64,000 bases of DNA, taken from the NCBI RefSeq assembly GCF_029369745.1, contig NZ_CP120210.1, positions 1,426,001-1,490,000 of the forward strand, written 5' to 3'. The position numbers and the translations under genes were made by a program. Of the stretch, positions 37,447 to 48,415 are shown piece after piece. The stretch is from Amycolatopsis sp. QT-25. Its GTDB lineage: Bacteria; Actinomycetota; Actinomycetes; Mycobacteriales; Pseudonocardiaceae. The notes beneath the pieces were generated by a model. That model was not told where the DNA came from and searched no databases. It saw only the letters and a program-made list of their open reading frames with translations. Every line of letters begins with the position of its first letter. Positions within the stretch are counted from its first letter, which is position 1.

Positions 37447-38552
37447 CCACGCGCGTTTGGGACTACCTGGCCGAATACGGGGAGGAGCGGCTCGACCTGC
37501 TCGACGCGGTCGAGACGGTCTTCAACTCGGGACAGCTCGTGCTCGGCGCGAGCTTGCGCGGCTTCGAAGCGGAGTTCGCCGCGTACCACGGGGTCGGGCA
37601 CTGTGTCGGCGTCGACAACGGGACGAACGCCATCAAGCTCGGCCTCCAGGCGCTGGGGGTCGGTCCGGGCGACGAGGTGATCACCGTGTCGAACACCGCC
37701 GCTCCGACCGTGGTCGCCATCGACGGAACCGGTGCCACGCCGGTCTTCGTCGACGTCCGCGAGGACGACTTCCTGATGGACACGGGCCAGGTCGCCGCCG
37801 CGATCACCGAGCGCACCAAATGCCTGCTGCCCGTGCATCTGTACGGGCAGTGCGTGGACATGGCCCCGCTGAAGGAACTCGCGGCGAAGCACGGACTGTC
37901 CATTTTGGAGGACTGCGCCCAGGCGCACGGGGCCCGGCAGAACGGCACGATCGCGGGGTCGACCGGGGACGCGGCCGCGTTCTCCTTCTATCCCACCAAG
38001 GTGCTCGGCGCGTACGGCGACGGTGGTGCGACCATCACCTCCCGCGAAGACGTGGAGCGACGGCTGCGGCGGTTGCGGTACTACGGCATGGAAGAGCGTT
38101 ACTACACGATCGAGACACCCGCCCACAACAGCCGGCTGGACGAGGTCCAGGCCGAGATCCTGCGGCGCAAGCTCAAGCGGCTCGACGCGTACACGGCAGG
38201 CCGCCGCGCTGTCGCCGAACGCTACGCCGAAGGTCTCGGCGACACCGGGCTGAAGCTTCCGCGGACCGTTCCCGGCAACGAGCACGTGTACTACGTGTAC
38301 GTGGTGCGCCATCCCCGGCGCGACGAAATCCTCGAGCGGCTCAAGGCGTACGACATCCAGTTGAACATCAGCTACCCGTGGCCCGTGCACACCATGACCG
38401 GGTTCGCCCACCTCGGCTACGAGACCGGCTCGCTGCCGGTCACCGAGAAGCTGGCAGGCGAGATCTTCTCGCTGCCGATGTACCCGGCGCTTTCCCCGGA
38501 CCTGCAGGACAAGGTCATCCACGCGGTCCGCGAAGTGCTGTCCGCCCTCTGA
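37443..38552 (+). CDS. dvaB: DegT/DnrJ/EryC1-type NDP-sugar C3 aminotransferase
   Basis: 369-residue PLP sugar aminotransferase. The cofactor site shows [23 protein letters not shown], and the lysine in [16 protein letters not shown]. It transfers an amino group to C3 of the 3-keto sugar (EvaB role). In vancosamine pathways the C3 methyl is added after this step by EvaC; no such methyltransferase follows here. It is coupled to the ketoreductase by a 4-nt overlap and followed 23 nt later by the epimerase. Confidence 0.91.
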   Translation: MTTRVWDYLAEYGEERLDLLDAVETVFNSGQLVLGASLRGFEAEFAAYHGVGHCVGVDNGTNAIKLGLQALGVGPGDEVITVSNTAAPTVVAIDGTGATPVFVDVREDDFLMDTGQVAAAITERTKCLLPVHLYGQCVDMAPLKELAAKHGLSILEDCAQAHGARQNGTIAGSTGDAAAFSFYPTKVLGAYGDGGATITSREDVERRLRRLRYYGMEERYYTIETPAHNSRLDEVQAEILRRKLKRLDAYTAGRRAVAERYAEGLGDTGLKLPRTVPGNEHVYYVYVVRHPRRDEILERLKAYDIQLNISYPWPVHTMTGFAHLGYETGSLPVTEKLAGEIFSLPMYPALSPDLQDKVIHAVREVLSAL

Positions 38553-38575
38553 TCACGCCAACCACAGGAGCAGCC

Positions 38576-39193
38576 GTGCAAGCACGTAAACTCGCCGTCG
38601 AGGGAGCGCTCGAATTCACTCCCCGCGTCTTCCCGGACGATCGGGGCCTGTTCCTCTCGCCGTTCCAGGAGGAAGCCTTCATCGAGGCCCACGGCGGACC
38701 GCTTTTTCCGGTGGCGCAGACGAACCACAGTGTGTCCAAACGAGGCGTGGTGCGCGGCGTCCACTACACCGCGACTCCGCCGGGGATCGCGAAGTACGTT
38801 TACTGCGCCCGTGGCAAGGCCTTGGACATCGTGGTCGACATCCGGGTCGGCTCGCCCACGTTCGGGAAGTGGGACGCGGTCCTGATGGACCAGGAGGCCC
38901 ATCGGACGATGTACTTCCCCGTCGGGGTCGGCCACGCCTTCGTCGCGCTCGAGGACGACACCGTCATGTCCTACATGCTTTCCGGCGGTTATGTGGCGGA
39001 GAACGAACTCGCCCTCTCGGCCCTGGATCCCGCACTGGGCCTGCCCATCGACTCCGGCGTCGACCCGGTCCTGTCCGAACGGGACCAGGTGGCCATCACA
39101 CTCGCCGAAGCGCGGGAGCGGGGCCTGCTGCCCGACTACGCCGCCAGCCGCGAGATCGAGCGGCGGCTGTCCGGAGTCCCGCTCTCCGCCTGA
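38576..39193 (+). CDS. dvaD: dTDP-sugar 3,5-/5-epimerase (RmlC family)
   Basis: 205-residue cupin of the RmlC type, with FTPRVFPDDRGLF at the N terminus, the catalytic His in RGVHYTATPPGIAKYV and Asp in VVDIRVGSPTFGKW. It inverts C5 to give the L-sugar (EvaD role). GTG start with AGGAG about six bases upstream. The gene ends the sugar block; an 11-nt gap then a 55-nt palindrome follow. Confidence 0.9.
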   Translation: MQARKLAVEGALEFTPRVFPDDRGLFLSPFQEEAFIEAHGGPLFPVAQTNHSVSKRGVVRGVHYTATPPGIAKYVYCARGKALDIVVDIRVGSPTFGKWDAVLMDQEAHRTMYFPVGVGHAFVALEDDTVMSYMLSGGYVAENELALSALDPALGLPIDSGVDPVLSERDQVAITLAEARERGLLPDYAASREIERRLSGVPLSA

Positions 39194-39203
39194 CTTTCGC
39201 TCT

Positions 39204-39258
39204 GTCCGTGAAGGACTCCTTGAGGGACCCAGAGTTCCTCAAGAAGTCCTTCACGGAC
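39204..39258. repeat. 55-nt intergenic palindrome, GTCC subtype, between dvaD and dpgA
   Basis: Arms begin GTCCGTGAAGGACTCCTTGAG and close with a single mismatch. Length and sequence match the element at 21252. It starts 11 nt after the epimerase stop, the position of a terminator for the sugar operon. Confidence 0.8.
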
Positions 39259-39294
39259 CATCACCCGAAACGAGAACAGAGAAAGGTGAGATCG

Positions 39295-39363
39295 ATGCCC
39301 GCTGCGCACGTCAAGCAGCTCCTTCGAAGCAAGCTGCGAACTTGGGGATGGATGTATCGATGA
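39295..39363 (+). CDS. Possible 22-residue leader peptide overlapping the dpgA start
   Basis: ATG at 39295 follows GAAAGGTGA by six bases and opens a short frame starting MPAAHVKQLLRSK and ending in W-M-Y-R. Its TGA overlaps the ATG of dpgA at 39360 (ATGA), the geometry used for translational coupling throughout this cluster. The peptide is basic and has no known match. Whether it is translated is not shown by sequence alone. Confidence 0.4.
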   Translation: MPAAHVKQLLRSKLRTWGWMYR

Positions 39364-40460
39364 CTGCTCTTGCCGAATCAGCCGAGGACTTTTCCGCACT
39401 GACGGATCTCCCCGAGATCACCCGGTTCGCCGGGGTGGGGACGGCGGTTTCCGCGTCGTCCTACTCGCAGGCCGAACTCCTCGAACTCCTCGACATCGAG
39501 GATCCGAAGATCCGTTCGGTCTTCCTCAACAGCGCCATCGACCGGCGTTTCCTCACCCTGCCGCCGGAGGGTCCCGGCGGTGCCCGCGCGGCGGAACCGC
39601 AGGGTGACCTCCTCGACAAGCACAAGAAGATCGCCGTCGACATGGGCTGCCGGGCGCTGGAAGCCTGCCTCAAGTCGGCCGGAGCGACGCTTTCGGACCT
39701 GCGTCATCTGTGCTGTGTCACCTCGACCGGGTTCCTGACCCCCGGGCTGAGCGCGCTGATCATCCGAGAGCTGGGCATCGACCCGCATTGCAGCCGCTCG
39801 GACATCGTGGGCATGGGCTGCAACGCCGGGCTGAACGCGCTCAACGTGGTGTCGGGCTGGTCCGCGGCTCATCCGGGCGAACTCGGCGTCGTCCTGTGCA
39901 GTGAGGCGTGTTCCGCCGCCTACGCCCTCGACGGCACCATGCGGACCGCGGTGGTCAACAGCCTCTTCGGCGACGGATCCGCGGCCGTCGCGCTCGTTTC
40001 CGGCGACGGACGCGTGCCGGGTCCGCGTGTCCTGAAGTTCGCCAGCTACATCATCACCGACGCCCTCGACGCGATGCGCTACGACTGGGACCGTGACCAG
40101 GACCGGTTCAGTTTCTTCCTCGACCCGCAGATTCCCTACGTGGTCGGCGCGCACGCCGAAATCGTCATCGACCGGCTGCTGTCCGGGACGGGTCTGCGCC
40201 GCGGCGACATCGGCCACTGGCTGGTGCACTCCGGCGGGAAGAAGGTGATCGACGCCGTCGTCGTCAACCTCGGCCTGAGCCGGCACGACGTCCGCCACAC
40301 CACCGGTGTGCTCCGTGACTACGGGAACCTTTCCAGCGGCTCCTTCCTCTTCTCCTACGAGCGGCTCGCCGACGAAGACGTCGCCCGCCCGGGGGATCAC
40401 GGCGTGCTCATGACCATGGGGCCCGGCTCCACGATCGAAATGGCGCTGGTCCAATGGTGA
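39360..40460 (+). CDS. dpgA: Type III polyketide synthase DpgA
   Basis: 366-residue chalcone-synthase-like enzyme with the nucleophile in VGMGCNAGLNAL, the His in HWLVHSGGKK and Asn in LRDYGNLSSG. DpgA condenses four malonyl-CoA into 3,5-dihydroxyphenylacetyl-CoA, the start of Dpg. The sequence closely follows DpgA from balhimycin and vancomycin producers. ATG 39360 is used; in-frame ATG 39348 or TTG 39342 would add a few residues resembling homologue N termini (GMDVSM). It heads the dpgABCD operon. Confidence 0.94.
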   Translation: MTALAESAEDFSALTDLPEITRFAGVGTAVSASSYSQAELLELLDIEDPKIRSVFLNSAIDRRFLTLPPEGPGGARAAEPQGDLLDKHKKIAVDMGCRALEACLKSAGATLSDLRHLCCVTSTGFLTPGLSALIIRELGIDPHCSRSDIVGMGCNAGLNALNVVSGWSAAHPGELGVVLCSEACSAAYALDGTMRTAVVNSLFGDGSAAVALVSGDGRVPGPRVLKFASYIITDALDAMRYDWDRDQDRFSFFLDPQIPYVVGAHAEIVIDRLLSGTGLRRGDIGHWLVHSGGKKVIDAVVVNLGLSRHDVRHTTGVLRDYGNLSSGSFLFSYERLADEDVARPGDHGVLMTMGPGSTIEMALVQW

Positions 40461-40482
40461 CGCGTAACGAAGTCGAGGGTGA

Positions 40483-43133
<2,651 letters not shown>

Positions 43134-43339
43134 ATCGGCGGGAATCGGGTTGGACAGGGCTTCTCCCATTGTTTCGAGTGGCGGATGGTGGAAGATTTCG
43201 GGGTGGGGGAGATCCCCGAAAATCTTCTCGCTCGACCACTGCCGGGCTTGCCCTTCCCTTCATCCGAGACCGCCGACCGGGCCGGGAAATCCCGGCTTTC
43301 CCTCCCGTCCGGTGCCGGCAGAAACCCTGGACATCTGTG

Positions 43340-44416
43340 ATGACAACCATCGCCGCGGTCGAACTCGACAACCAGCGCATCGACCGCATGGTCCCGCTGG
43401 TCACCCCCGCCTTGCTGCACCACGAACTGCCGCTCGGCGCCACCGCGGCCGACACGGTGCGGCAAGGCAGGGAGAACGTCCTCCGGGTCCTCGACGGGAC
43501 GGACGACAGGCTGCTCGTGATCGCGGGACCCTGCTCCATCCACGATCCCGCCGCGGCCCTCGAGTACGCCGATCGCCTCGCCGCCCTCGCGGGCCGATTC
43601 GTCGACGACCTCCTGGTCGTCATGCGCGTGTACTTCGAAAAGCCCCGCACGGTCGGCGGCTGGAAAGGGCTCATCAACGACCCGCACCTCGACGGCACCG
43701 GCGACGTCAACCGCGGCCTGCGCATCGCGAGGGAGCTGCTGCTCGAACTCGCCGAGAACGGTCTGCCCGCCGCGTGCGAGTGGCTGGACACCACCATCCC
43801 GGCCTATCTCGCCGACGCCGTTTCGTGGGGCGCGATCGGCGCCCGCACGGTCGAGAGCCAGCACCATCGCATGCTGGCCAGCGGCCTGTCCATGCCGGTC
43901 GGCTTCAAGAACCGCCGCGACGGCGATGTCACCGTCGCGGTCGACGCGATCCGTGCCGCCGAGGCGCGCCACGTCGTCCCCGGGGTCGACCCCAGCGGGC
44001 TGCCCGCCATTCTGCACACCGTCGGCAACCCGGACTGTCACGTCGTCCTGCGCGGCGGAAACAGCGCGCCGAACCACAATCCCGCTTCGGTCCGCGCGAC
44101 GCTCACCGCCCTGCAGAACGCCGGCCTGCCGCGCCGGGTGGTGATCGACGCCAGCCACGACAACAGCCGCAAGGACCATCTCCGGCAGGCCGTCGTCGCC
44201 GACCAGATCGCCGAACAGCTCAGGAACGGCCAGCGCGGCATCGTCGGGGTCATGCTCGAATCCAACCTCCAGGCGGGCCGTCAGGACCTCCACCCCGACC
44301 GGCCGCTCGTCTACGGCCAGTCCATCACGGACGCGTGCATCGATCTCGCCGCCACCCAGCAGGTCTTCCAGGCCCTCGCCACCGCGACCGCCGCCCGCCG
44401 GGCCGGCGCGAAGTGA
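43340..44416 (+). CDS. 3-Deoxy-D-arabino-heptulosonate 7-phosphate (DAHP) synthase, AroG type
   Basis: 358-residue class I DAHP synthase with AGPCSIHDP near residue 60, YFEKPRTVGGWKG and NHNPASV/DASHDNSRK. It joins phosphoenolpyruvate and erythrose 4-phosphate. A cluster-linked extra copy is known in balhimycin (dahp) and raises the supply of shikimate-derived tyrosine and Hpg precursors. It is the last recognisable antibiotic gene, and marks the probable right border of the cluster. ATG 43340 fits the homologous N terminus. Confidence 0.92.
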   Translation: MTTIAAVELDNQRIDRMVPLVTPALLHHELPLGATAADTVRQGRENVLRVLDGTDDRLLVIAGPCSIHDPAAALEYADRLAALAGRFVDDLLVVMRVYFEKPRTVGGWKGLINDPHLDGTGDVNRGLRIARELLLELAENGLPAACEWLDTTIPAYLADAVSWGAIGARTVESQHHRMLASGLSMPVGFKNRRDGDVTVAVDAIRAAEARHVVPGVDPSGLPAILHTVGNPDCHVVLRGGNSAPNHNPASVRATLTALQNAGLPRRVVIDASHDNSRKDHLRQAVVADQIAEQLRNGQRGIVGVMLESNLQAGRQDLHPDRPLVYGQSITDACIDLAATQQVFQALATATAARRAGAK

Positions 44417-44447
44417 CTACCTGAGCGCCTCGGCGCACCCCAGCGCC

Positions 44448-44753
44448 GTGTTCGACGAGTCCTTCGGCCTCGGGGCCGAACGGCCCCATCGGCGCACTCG
44501 CCCGGCACTTGTACGAACCCCAGGCGCAGCGGTGGAGCCTGACCTTCGTCAACCTGCGCGACGGACTGCTCACCCCGGCGGTCCACGGCGACTTCCACGG
44601 CGGCGACCGGCTCGGCGACCGGCCGGGCAAGGTGCGCTTCCTCGTCTCCGGCAAGGTCCGGACACGGCGAGATCCGGGCAGGCGTTCCCGGCCGACGGCG
44701 GGACGACCCGGGAACCGAACCGGGCCGCCGCGGACCACCGCGTCCGCCGGTGA
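44448..44753 (+). pseudogene. Decayed small gene, DUF1579-like remnant with frameshift
   Basis: Two frames carry pieces of one protein. From about 44502 one frame reads LYEPQAQRWSLTFVNLRDG and on to GKVRFLVS; after about 44650 another frame reads GQAFPADGGTTREPN and ends at TGA 44751. Together they resemble a small actinobacterial protein family with an F-E-Q-A-F-S-x-D-G-G-K-T-W-E-x-N-W ending. The start is missing. The family match is from memory and moderate. Confidence 0.5.
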
Positions 44754-44769
44754 AGCCTCGCTACAGCGG

Positions 44770-44814
44770 GTCGTGAGTGGCGATTCGGGTGCTGACCCTG
44801 AGGTTACTCACGAC
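44770..44814. terminator. Hairpin downstream of the pseudogene
   Basis: Arms GTCGTGAGT (44770-44778) and ACTCACGAC (44806-44814) are perfect complements; inside them GGGT and ACCC also pair. The rest of the 44754-45185 gap shows no gene. Confidence 0.5.
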
Positions 44815-45185
44815 CATCTGGACCGACCGCTCACTCTCGCCCGCCGCGGTTGTCGGGGACGAGAAGTGTCCGGGATCCGAGCTCTCCCGGTGACCCTCCC
44901 GGTGGAATCCGGTCGCGGAGCGTAGCCGGACCCGGCTCGACCCCCGTGGTCCGCGGGGTTAGAGAGGGTAGGATCTTCCCGCCGAGGACGTCGTTGACAC
45001 GCGGTGGACCGGGAGCGGAAATCTTTCGGGAACCGCCGCGCGGGCGGATGCGTCGATGTACACGAACGGCGTCATCGCGTTTCGGGAAACGACGCGCACG
45101 GGTGGGTGTGAACTCATAAGGTGCGCGGTAGAGCAGTGTGGGTCAGGCAAGCACGCGCGCAGGCGCCGGACTGGAGGGATCATCC

Positions 45186-45500
45186 ATGACTCGCCGATTC
45201 GATCCAGAGCAGATCGCCGCGCTGGCCAAGAAGGTCGGCGGGCTCAAGGACGGCTTCAGCGGGACGGGCAAGGACCTGGGCGACGGTGATCCCGGAGGAG
45301 CGTTCGGCGACCTGAAGAACGCGGCCGGCACGGGGACCACGATAAAGGGTTTCCACCGCGGTGTGAACGCCGAGCTGGCGGCCGCCGCGAAGCTGGTCGA
45401 CGCCGCGTCGAACGCACTGGCCAACGCCGCCCAGCGCATGCGGAACGACGAAGCCGCGGGTGTCGACACCCTCCGCGGCGGCGCCCGCGAGCGGGACTGA
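45186..45500 (+). CDS. Small helical WXG100/ESX-like protein
   Basis: 104-residue alanine- and glycine-rich protein with two predicted helices joined by a loop, no signal peptide and no cysteine. Size, charge and the following gene, which has a WXG100-like N terminus, suggest a type VII secretion partner, although there is no W-x-G motif. ATG 45186 has GGAGGGA upstream. It lies 34 nt before the next gene, probably in one operon. The function is inferred from context. Confidence 0.6.
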   Translation: MTRRFDPEQIAALAKKVGGLKDGFSGTGKDLGDGDPGGAFGDLKNAAGTGTTIKGFHRGVNAELAAAAKLVDAASNALANAAQRMRNDEAAGVDTLRGGARERD

Positions 45501-45534
45501 TCGGCTTGAAGACGGGAACCAGGGGGATTTACCG

Positions 45535-46746
45535 ATGACCACCGCGGAGCGGAATCCGAGCACGCTCGACGACCCGGTGCACGACCGTCCGAAGTCGTTG
45601 GACGCCATCGACAAACACGCCCAACAGGCGCAGAAGCTCAATTCGGGCGCGGTCAACGACCAGGCGAGGAAGGTCGGCGGGGCGGCCACGAAGGCGAACG
45701 ACCTCGGCGACGACCTCAAGGTCTTTCGCGACGACGTCCTGCGCAACTGGGAGGGCAAGGACGCCGACGCCGTCGCCGAACATCTCGAAAAGCTCGGCAA
45801 GGCCAGCTACAAGGTGAGCGACAAGGCCGAGGCCGCCAAGAACATCCTCCAGCGAGTTTCCGAGATCCTCGACGAGGTCAAGAAGAAGGTCGCACAGCTC
45901 GCCCAGGAAGCCAATGACAAGGACGCGGACAACCGCAAGCTGATCGACTCGGCCCGCCGCCGGAAGAACAGCTCGAAGGACGACAACGAGATCGCCGCCG
46001 CCGCGACGGACATCGAGCGGCTCCGGCAGCTCAACGAAAAAGACTCGAACGGCAAGAAGGACGAGATCGAGAAAGCGCTGGACGACGCCGAGAAGCAGAT
46101 CGACGATCTCCTCAAGCCGCTCGGCCTGGAGATCGAAGGCGGCTTCATCGAGCTCATCCCCGCCGACGACGGCCAGACGACGGCGTCGAGCGTCAACGCG
46201 AAGCCGGTCAACTCCAACGTGGGCAGCGCACCCAGCTACGGCGGGGGAGACGGCGGCGGTGGTGGCGGTGGCGGCGGCGGTGGTGGCGGCCCCGCCGGGG
46301 TGCCGGGCGACGGCAGGCCCGCGAAGCCGATCGACGCGCGAGGCGACAACCCGGCGAAGATCGCCGAGCAGTTCCTCGGCCGCAACGCCGGCGACCTCAA
46401 GGGCAGTGGCGAACTGCCCGCCATGCAGTCGTGGGTGCCCAACAACGTCAACTGCGCGAACTTCGTCTCCGGCTGTCTCGAGGCGGCGGGCCTGATCGAC
46501 AAGGGGCAGGCCAGCGCCTCGGTCGCGGGCCTGACGGCCAACCTGGAGGCGGACGGCTGGAAGTCGGTGCCGCTCTCCGAAGCGAAACCGGGCGACGTGG
46601 TGATTTCGAACAACGGCGGGCACGTCGTGTTGTACGCGGGCGATGGTCAGTTCATCGGCTCGAACAACGTCAACCCCGACGGTTCGCAGAAGATCAGCAT
46701 GGGCGGCGGTGGCGGCCTCGTGAAGATCCTCACCCCGCCGACCTGA
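45535..46746 (+). CDS. WXG100-like domain fused to an NlpC/P60-like hydrolase
   Basis: 403-residue modular protein. Residues about 1-115 are helical with NWEGKDADAVAEHLEKLGK, a WXG100-type core (W-E-G). A charged coiled-coil region follows (about 100-200), then a low-complexity glycine run near residues 240-257. The C-terminal domain (about 270-403) has NCANFVSGCL with a likely catalytic Cys and PGDVVISNNGGHVVLYAG with a likely catalytic His, as in NlpC/P60 or CHAP cell-wall hydrolases. No Sec signal is seen, so type VII export is likely. It may remodel peptidoglycan or act as an effector against competitors. Confidence 0.75.
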   Translation: MTTAERNPSTLDDPVHDRPKSLDAIDKHAQQAQKLNSGAVNDQARKVGGAATKANDLGDDLKVFRDDVLRNWEGKDADAVAEHLEKLGKASYKVSDKAEAAKNILQRVSEILDEVKKKVAQLAQEANDKDADNRKLIDSARRRKNSSKDDNEIAAAATDIERLRQLNEKDSNGKKDEIEKALDDAEKQIDDLLKPLGLEIEGGFIELIPADDGQTTASSVNAKPVNSNVGSAPSYGGGDGGGGGGGGGGGGGPAGVPGDGRPAKPIDARGDNPAKIAEQFLGRNAGDLKGSGELPAMQSWVPNNVNCANFVSGCLEAAGLIDKGQASASVAGLTANLEADGWKSVPLSEAKPGDVVISNNGGHVVLYAGDGQFIGSNNVNPDGSQKISMGGGGGLVKILTPPT

Positions 46747-46821
46747 TCCGAACCAACGCCAGAGCTTCACCGGGCAGGCTGATGCGGCCGCGTCGCTGTC
46801 CCGCCAGTGGGAGGTAGCTTG

Positions 46822-47232
46822 ATGTACACCCCGTCCGCACGACCCTTTCCGGTGTCGTTGACTCCCGGCGACCCGGTCCGGGAGGCGGTACTCGAGGCCG
46901 CCACCGCCCGGCTCGACCAGGAGTTCGGCGATGGGGTCCGGGTGGCCGTGGAACAACTCGACCGGCTCGGCCCCTGGGTGTTCCTCCAGGGGACGATGCG
47001 CGGCACCGAAGCCGGTCGCCCGTACTACGCCGGCACCATCTACGAGAACAAGCGGGCCGACGGCGTCATGTCCGACGTCTACGTCGCCCTGCTCAAGAAG
47101 AAGAGTGAGACGAACGTCGACGACGACGCGCGGTCTTGGCGGGTGGCCGACTGCGCCATCGGCCCGACCGACGTCGCCTGGCTGACCTGGCCGGACGAGC
47201 ACGAAGTCCCGCAGGAACTCTTCGGTTTCTGA
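46822..47232 (+). CDS. Uncharacterised 136-residue protein, possible partner of the exported hydrolase
   Basis: Cytosolic-looking alpha/beta protein, rich in acidic residues, with no signal peptide or known motif. ATG 46822 has GGAGG seven bases upstream. It follows the hydrolase gene by 75 nt on the same strand, the usual place of an immunity protein, but there is no direct support for that. A 55-nt palindrome ends the unit. Confidence 0.7.
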   Translation: MYTPSARPFPVSLTPGDPVREAVLEAATARLDQEFGDGVRVAVEQLDRLGPWVFLQGTMRGTEAGRPYYAGTIYENKRADGVMSDVYVALLKKKSETNVDDDARSWRVADCAIGPTDVAWLTWPDEHEVPQELFGF

Positions 47233-47280
47233 GGCGCCGCGAGTGTCCCCCGCCCGCGCGGGCGTGAGGCTCTTCCCCAA

Positions 47281-47335
47281 GTACATGAAGGCCCCCTTCC
47301 TTGCGCCTAGGTACAGGAAGGGGGCCTTCATGTAC
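47281..47335. repeat. 55-nt intergenic palindrome, GTAC type
   Basis: The cleanest copy of the family: perfect 18-nt arms starting GTACATGAAGGCCCCCTT, loop CCTTGCGCCTAGGTACAGG. It lies between convergent genes, 49 nt after one stop and 12 nt from the other. Confidence 0.9.
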
Positions 47336-47347
47336 TTCTCACGACCC

Positions 47348-48352
47348 TTACGAGGCCCGGCCCCATTCCGGCAGAGCCCGGGCGACCTCGGCGGGGGAGG
47401 GCATCCGCGCGATTTCCCCGGCGATCACCAGTGCCGCGTCGCGGTGATCGGTGTTTCCGTGGTGGGGCAGAAGACTCCGGGTGTGTTCGGCGATCGCTTC
47501 CGCGCCGAGTTCGCCGGGCCGGAGGCTCAGCGCGGCGCCCGCGGCCACCAGGGCTTCGGCGTTGGCGAACTGGTCCGCTCCCTGGGGCAGGACCAGCTGC
47601 GGGACGCCGGCGGCGAGCGCGCCGAGGGTCGTGCCGCTGCCGCCGTGGTGCACGACCGCGTCGGCGTGCGGCAACAGCTCCGCCTGCGAGATCCACGCCC
47701 GCACCGTGACGTTGTCCGGCACGGCGCCCAGCTCCTCCGGGCGGACCCGGCCGGTGGCGACCACGATCCGGGCGCCGAGCGGGGCCAGGCCCTCGATGGC
47801 CGTGGTGAGGATCTCCGGCGTGCCGAAAGCGGTGCCGAGCGTCAGGTAGATCAGCGGTCGCGTGGTCCTCTCGACGTGGGGTGACGGCTCGGAATAGGGC
47901 ACGGGACGCAGTTCGACGCGCTCGGCCGTCGCGAGGAAATCCTTGTCCTGCAACGACGGCGGGCAGATGTCGAGATGTGGCCGGTCGGGCGCGCCGCCGG
48001 CGGGCGTTGGCCGCTGGAGTCCGATGCCCTCGGGGATCATGCGGCCGAACCCGTGCCAGAGGCCGGGAATCCCGGCGCGTTCCGCGGCGACGGCCGCCCC
48101 CGGCAAACCCCATTCGTGCACGACGAGGTCGGGCTGTAACCGGGCCAGTTCCGGTTCGAGGTCCTCGGCGTAGATCTCGTAGTACGAATCCGCCGGGCGA
48201 AAGGGCCGGAGCCCGTTCCTGAGCAGCGGCGGATGGACGTGCTCGCCTGCGGCGAAACGCACTTCGTGCCCGGCTTCCCTGGCGGCGATCGCGAGCGGGA
48301 TCAGGGGATAGGTATGGCCGACCGAGGCAAGGCTGGCGAAGAGAACGCGCAT
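47348..48352 (-). CDS. GT1-family glycosyltransferase (macrolide-GT-like)
   Basis: 334-residue GT-B enzyme: N-terminal MRVLFASLASVGHTYPLIPLA acceptor half and C-terminal donor site ADAVVHHGGSGTTLGALAAGVPQ. It resembles the calicheamicin/macrolide group and not the glycopeptide Gtfs, and it is somewhat short (usual length 380-420). Its substrate is unknown; detoxifying glycosylation of a foreign compound is one possibility. The start at 48352 is set by the conserved N terminus. A palindrome and a decayed divergent regulator lie directly upstream, so it was probably drug-inducible once. Confidence 0.85.
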   Translation of the reverse strand: MRVLFASLASVGHTYPLIPLAIAAREAGHEVRFAAGEHVHPPLLRNGLRPFRPADSYYEIYAEDLEPELARLQPDLVVHEWGLPGAAVAAERAGIPGLWHGFGRMIPEGIGLQRPTPAGGAPDRPHLDICPPSLQDKDFLATAERVELRPVPYSEPSPHVERTTRPLIYLTLGTAFGTPEILTTAIEGLAPLGARIVVATGRVRPEELGAVPDNVTVRAWISQAELLPHADAVVHHGGSGTTLGALAAGVPQLVLPQGADQFANAEALVAAGAALSLRPGELGAEAIAEHTRSLLPHHGNTDHRDAALVIAGEIARMPSPAEVARALPEWGRAS

Positions 48353-48388
48353 GGGGACCGGTTTCGTCGAGGGGCTGCATGGCTGCAC

Positions 48389-48415
48389 AACTCAGATGTT
48401 AAGAACATCTGAGTT
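48389..48415. promoter_or_regulatory. 12-3-12 palindromic operator upstream of the glycosyltransferase
   Basis: AACTCAGATGTT (48389-48400) and AACATCTGAGTT (48404-48415) pair perfectly around AAG. It is AT-rich against the local background and lies 37 nt before the glycosyltransferase start, overlapping the ATG of the divergent decayed regulator. This suits a dimeric repressor site. Confidence 0.6.
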
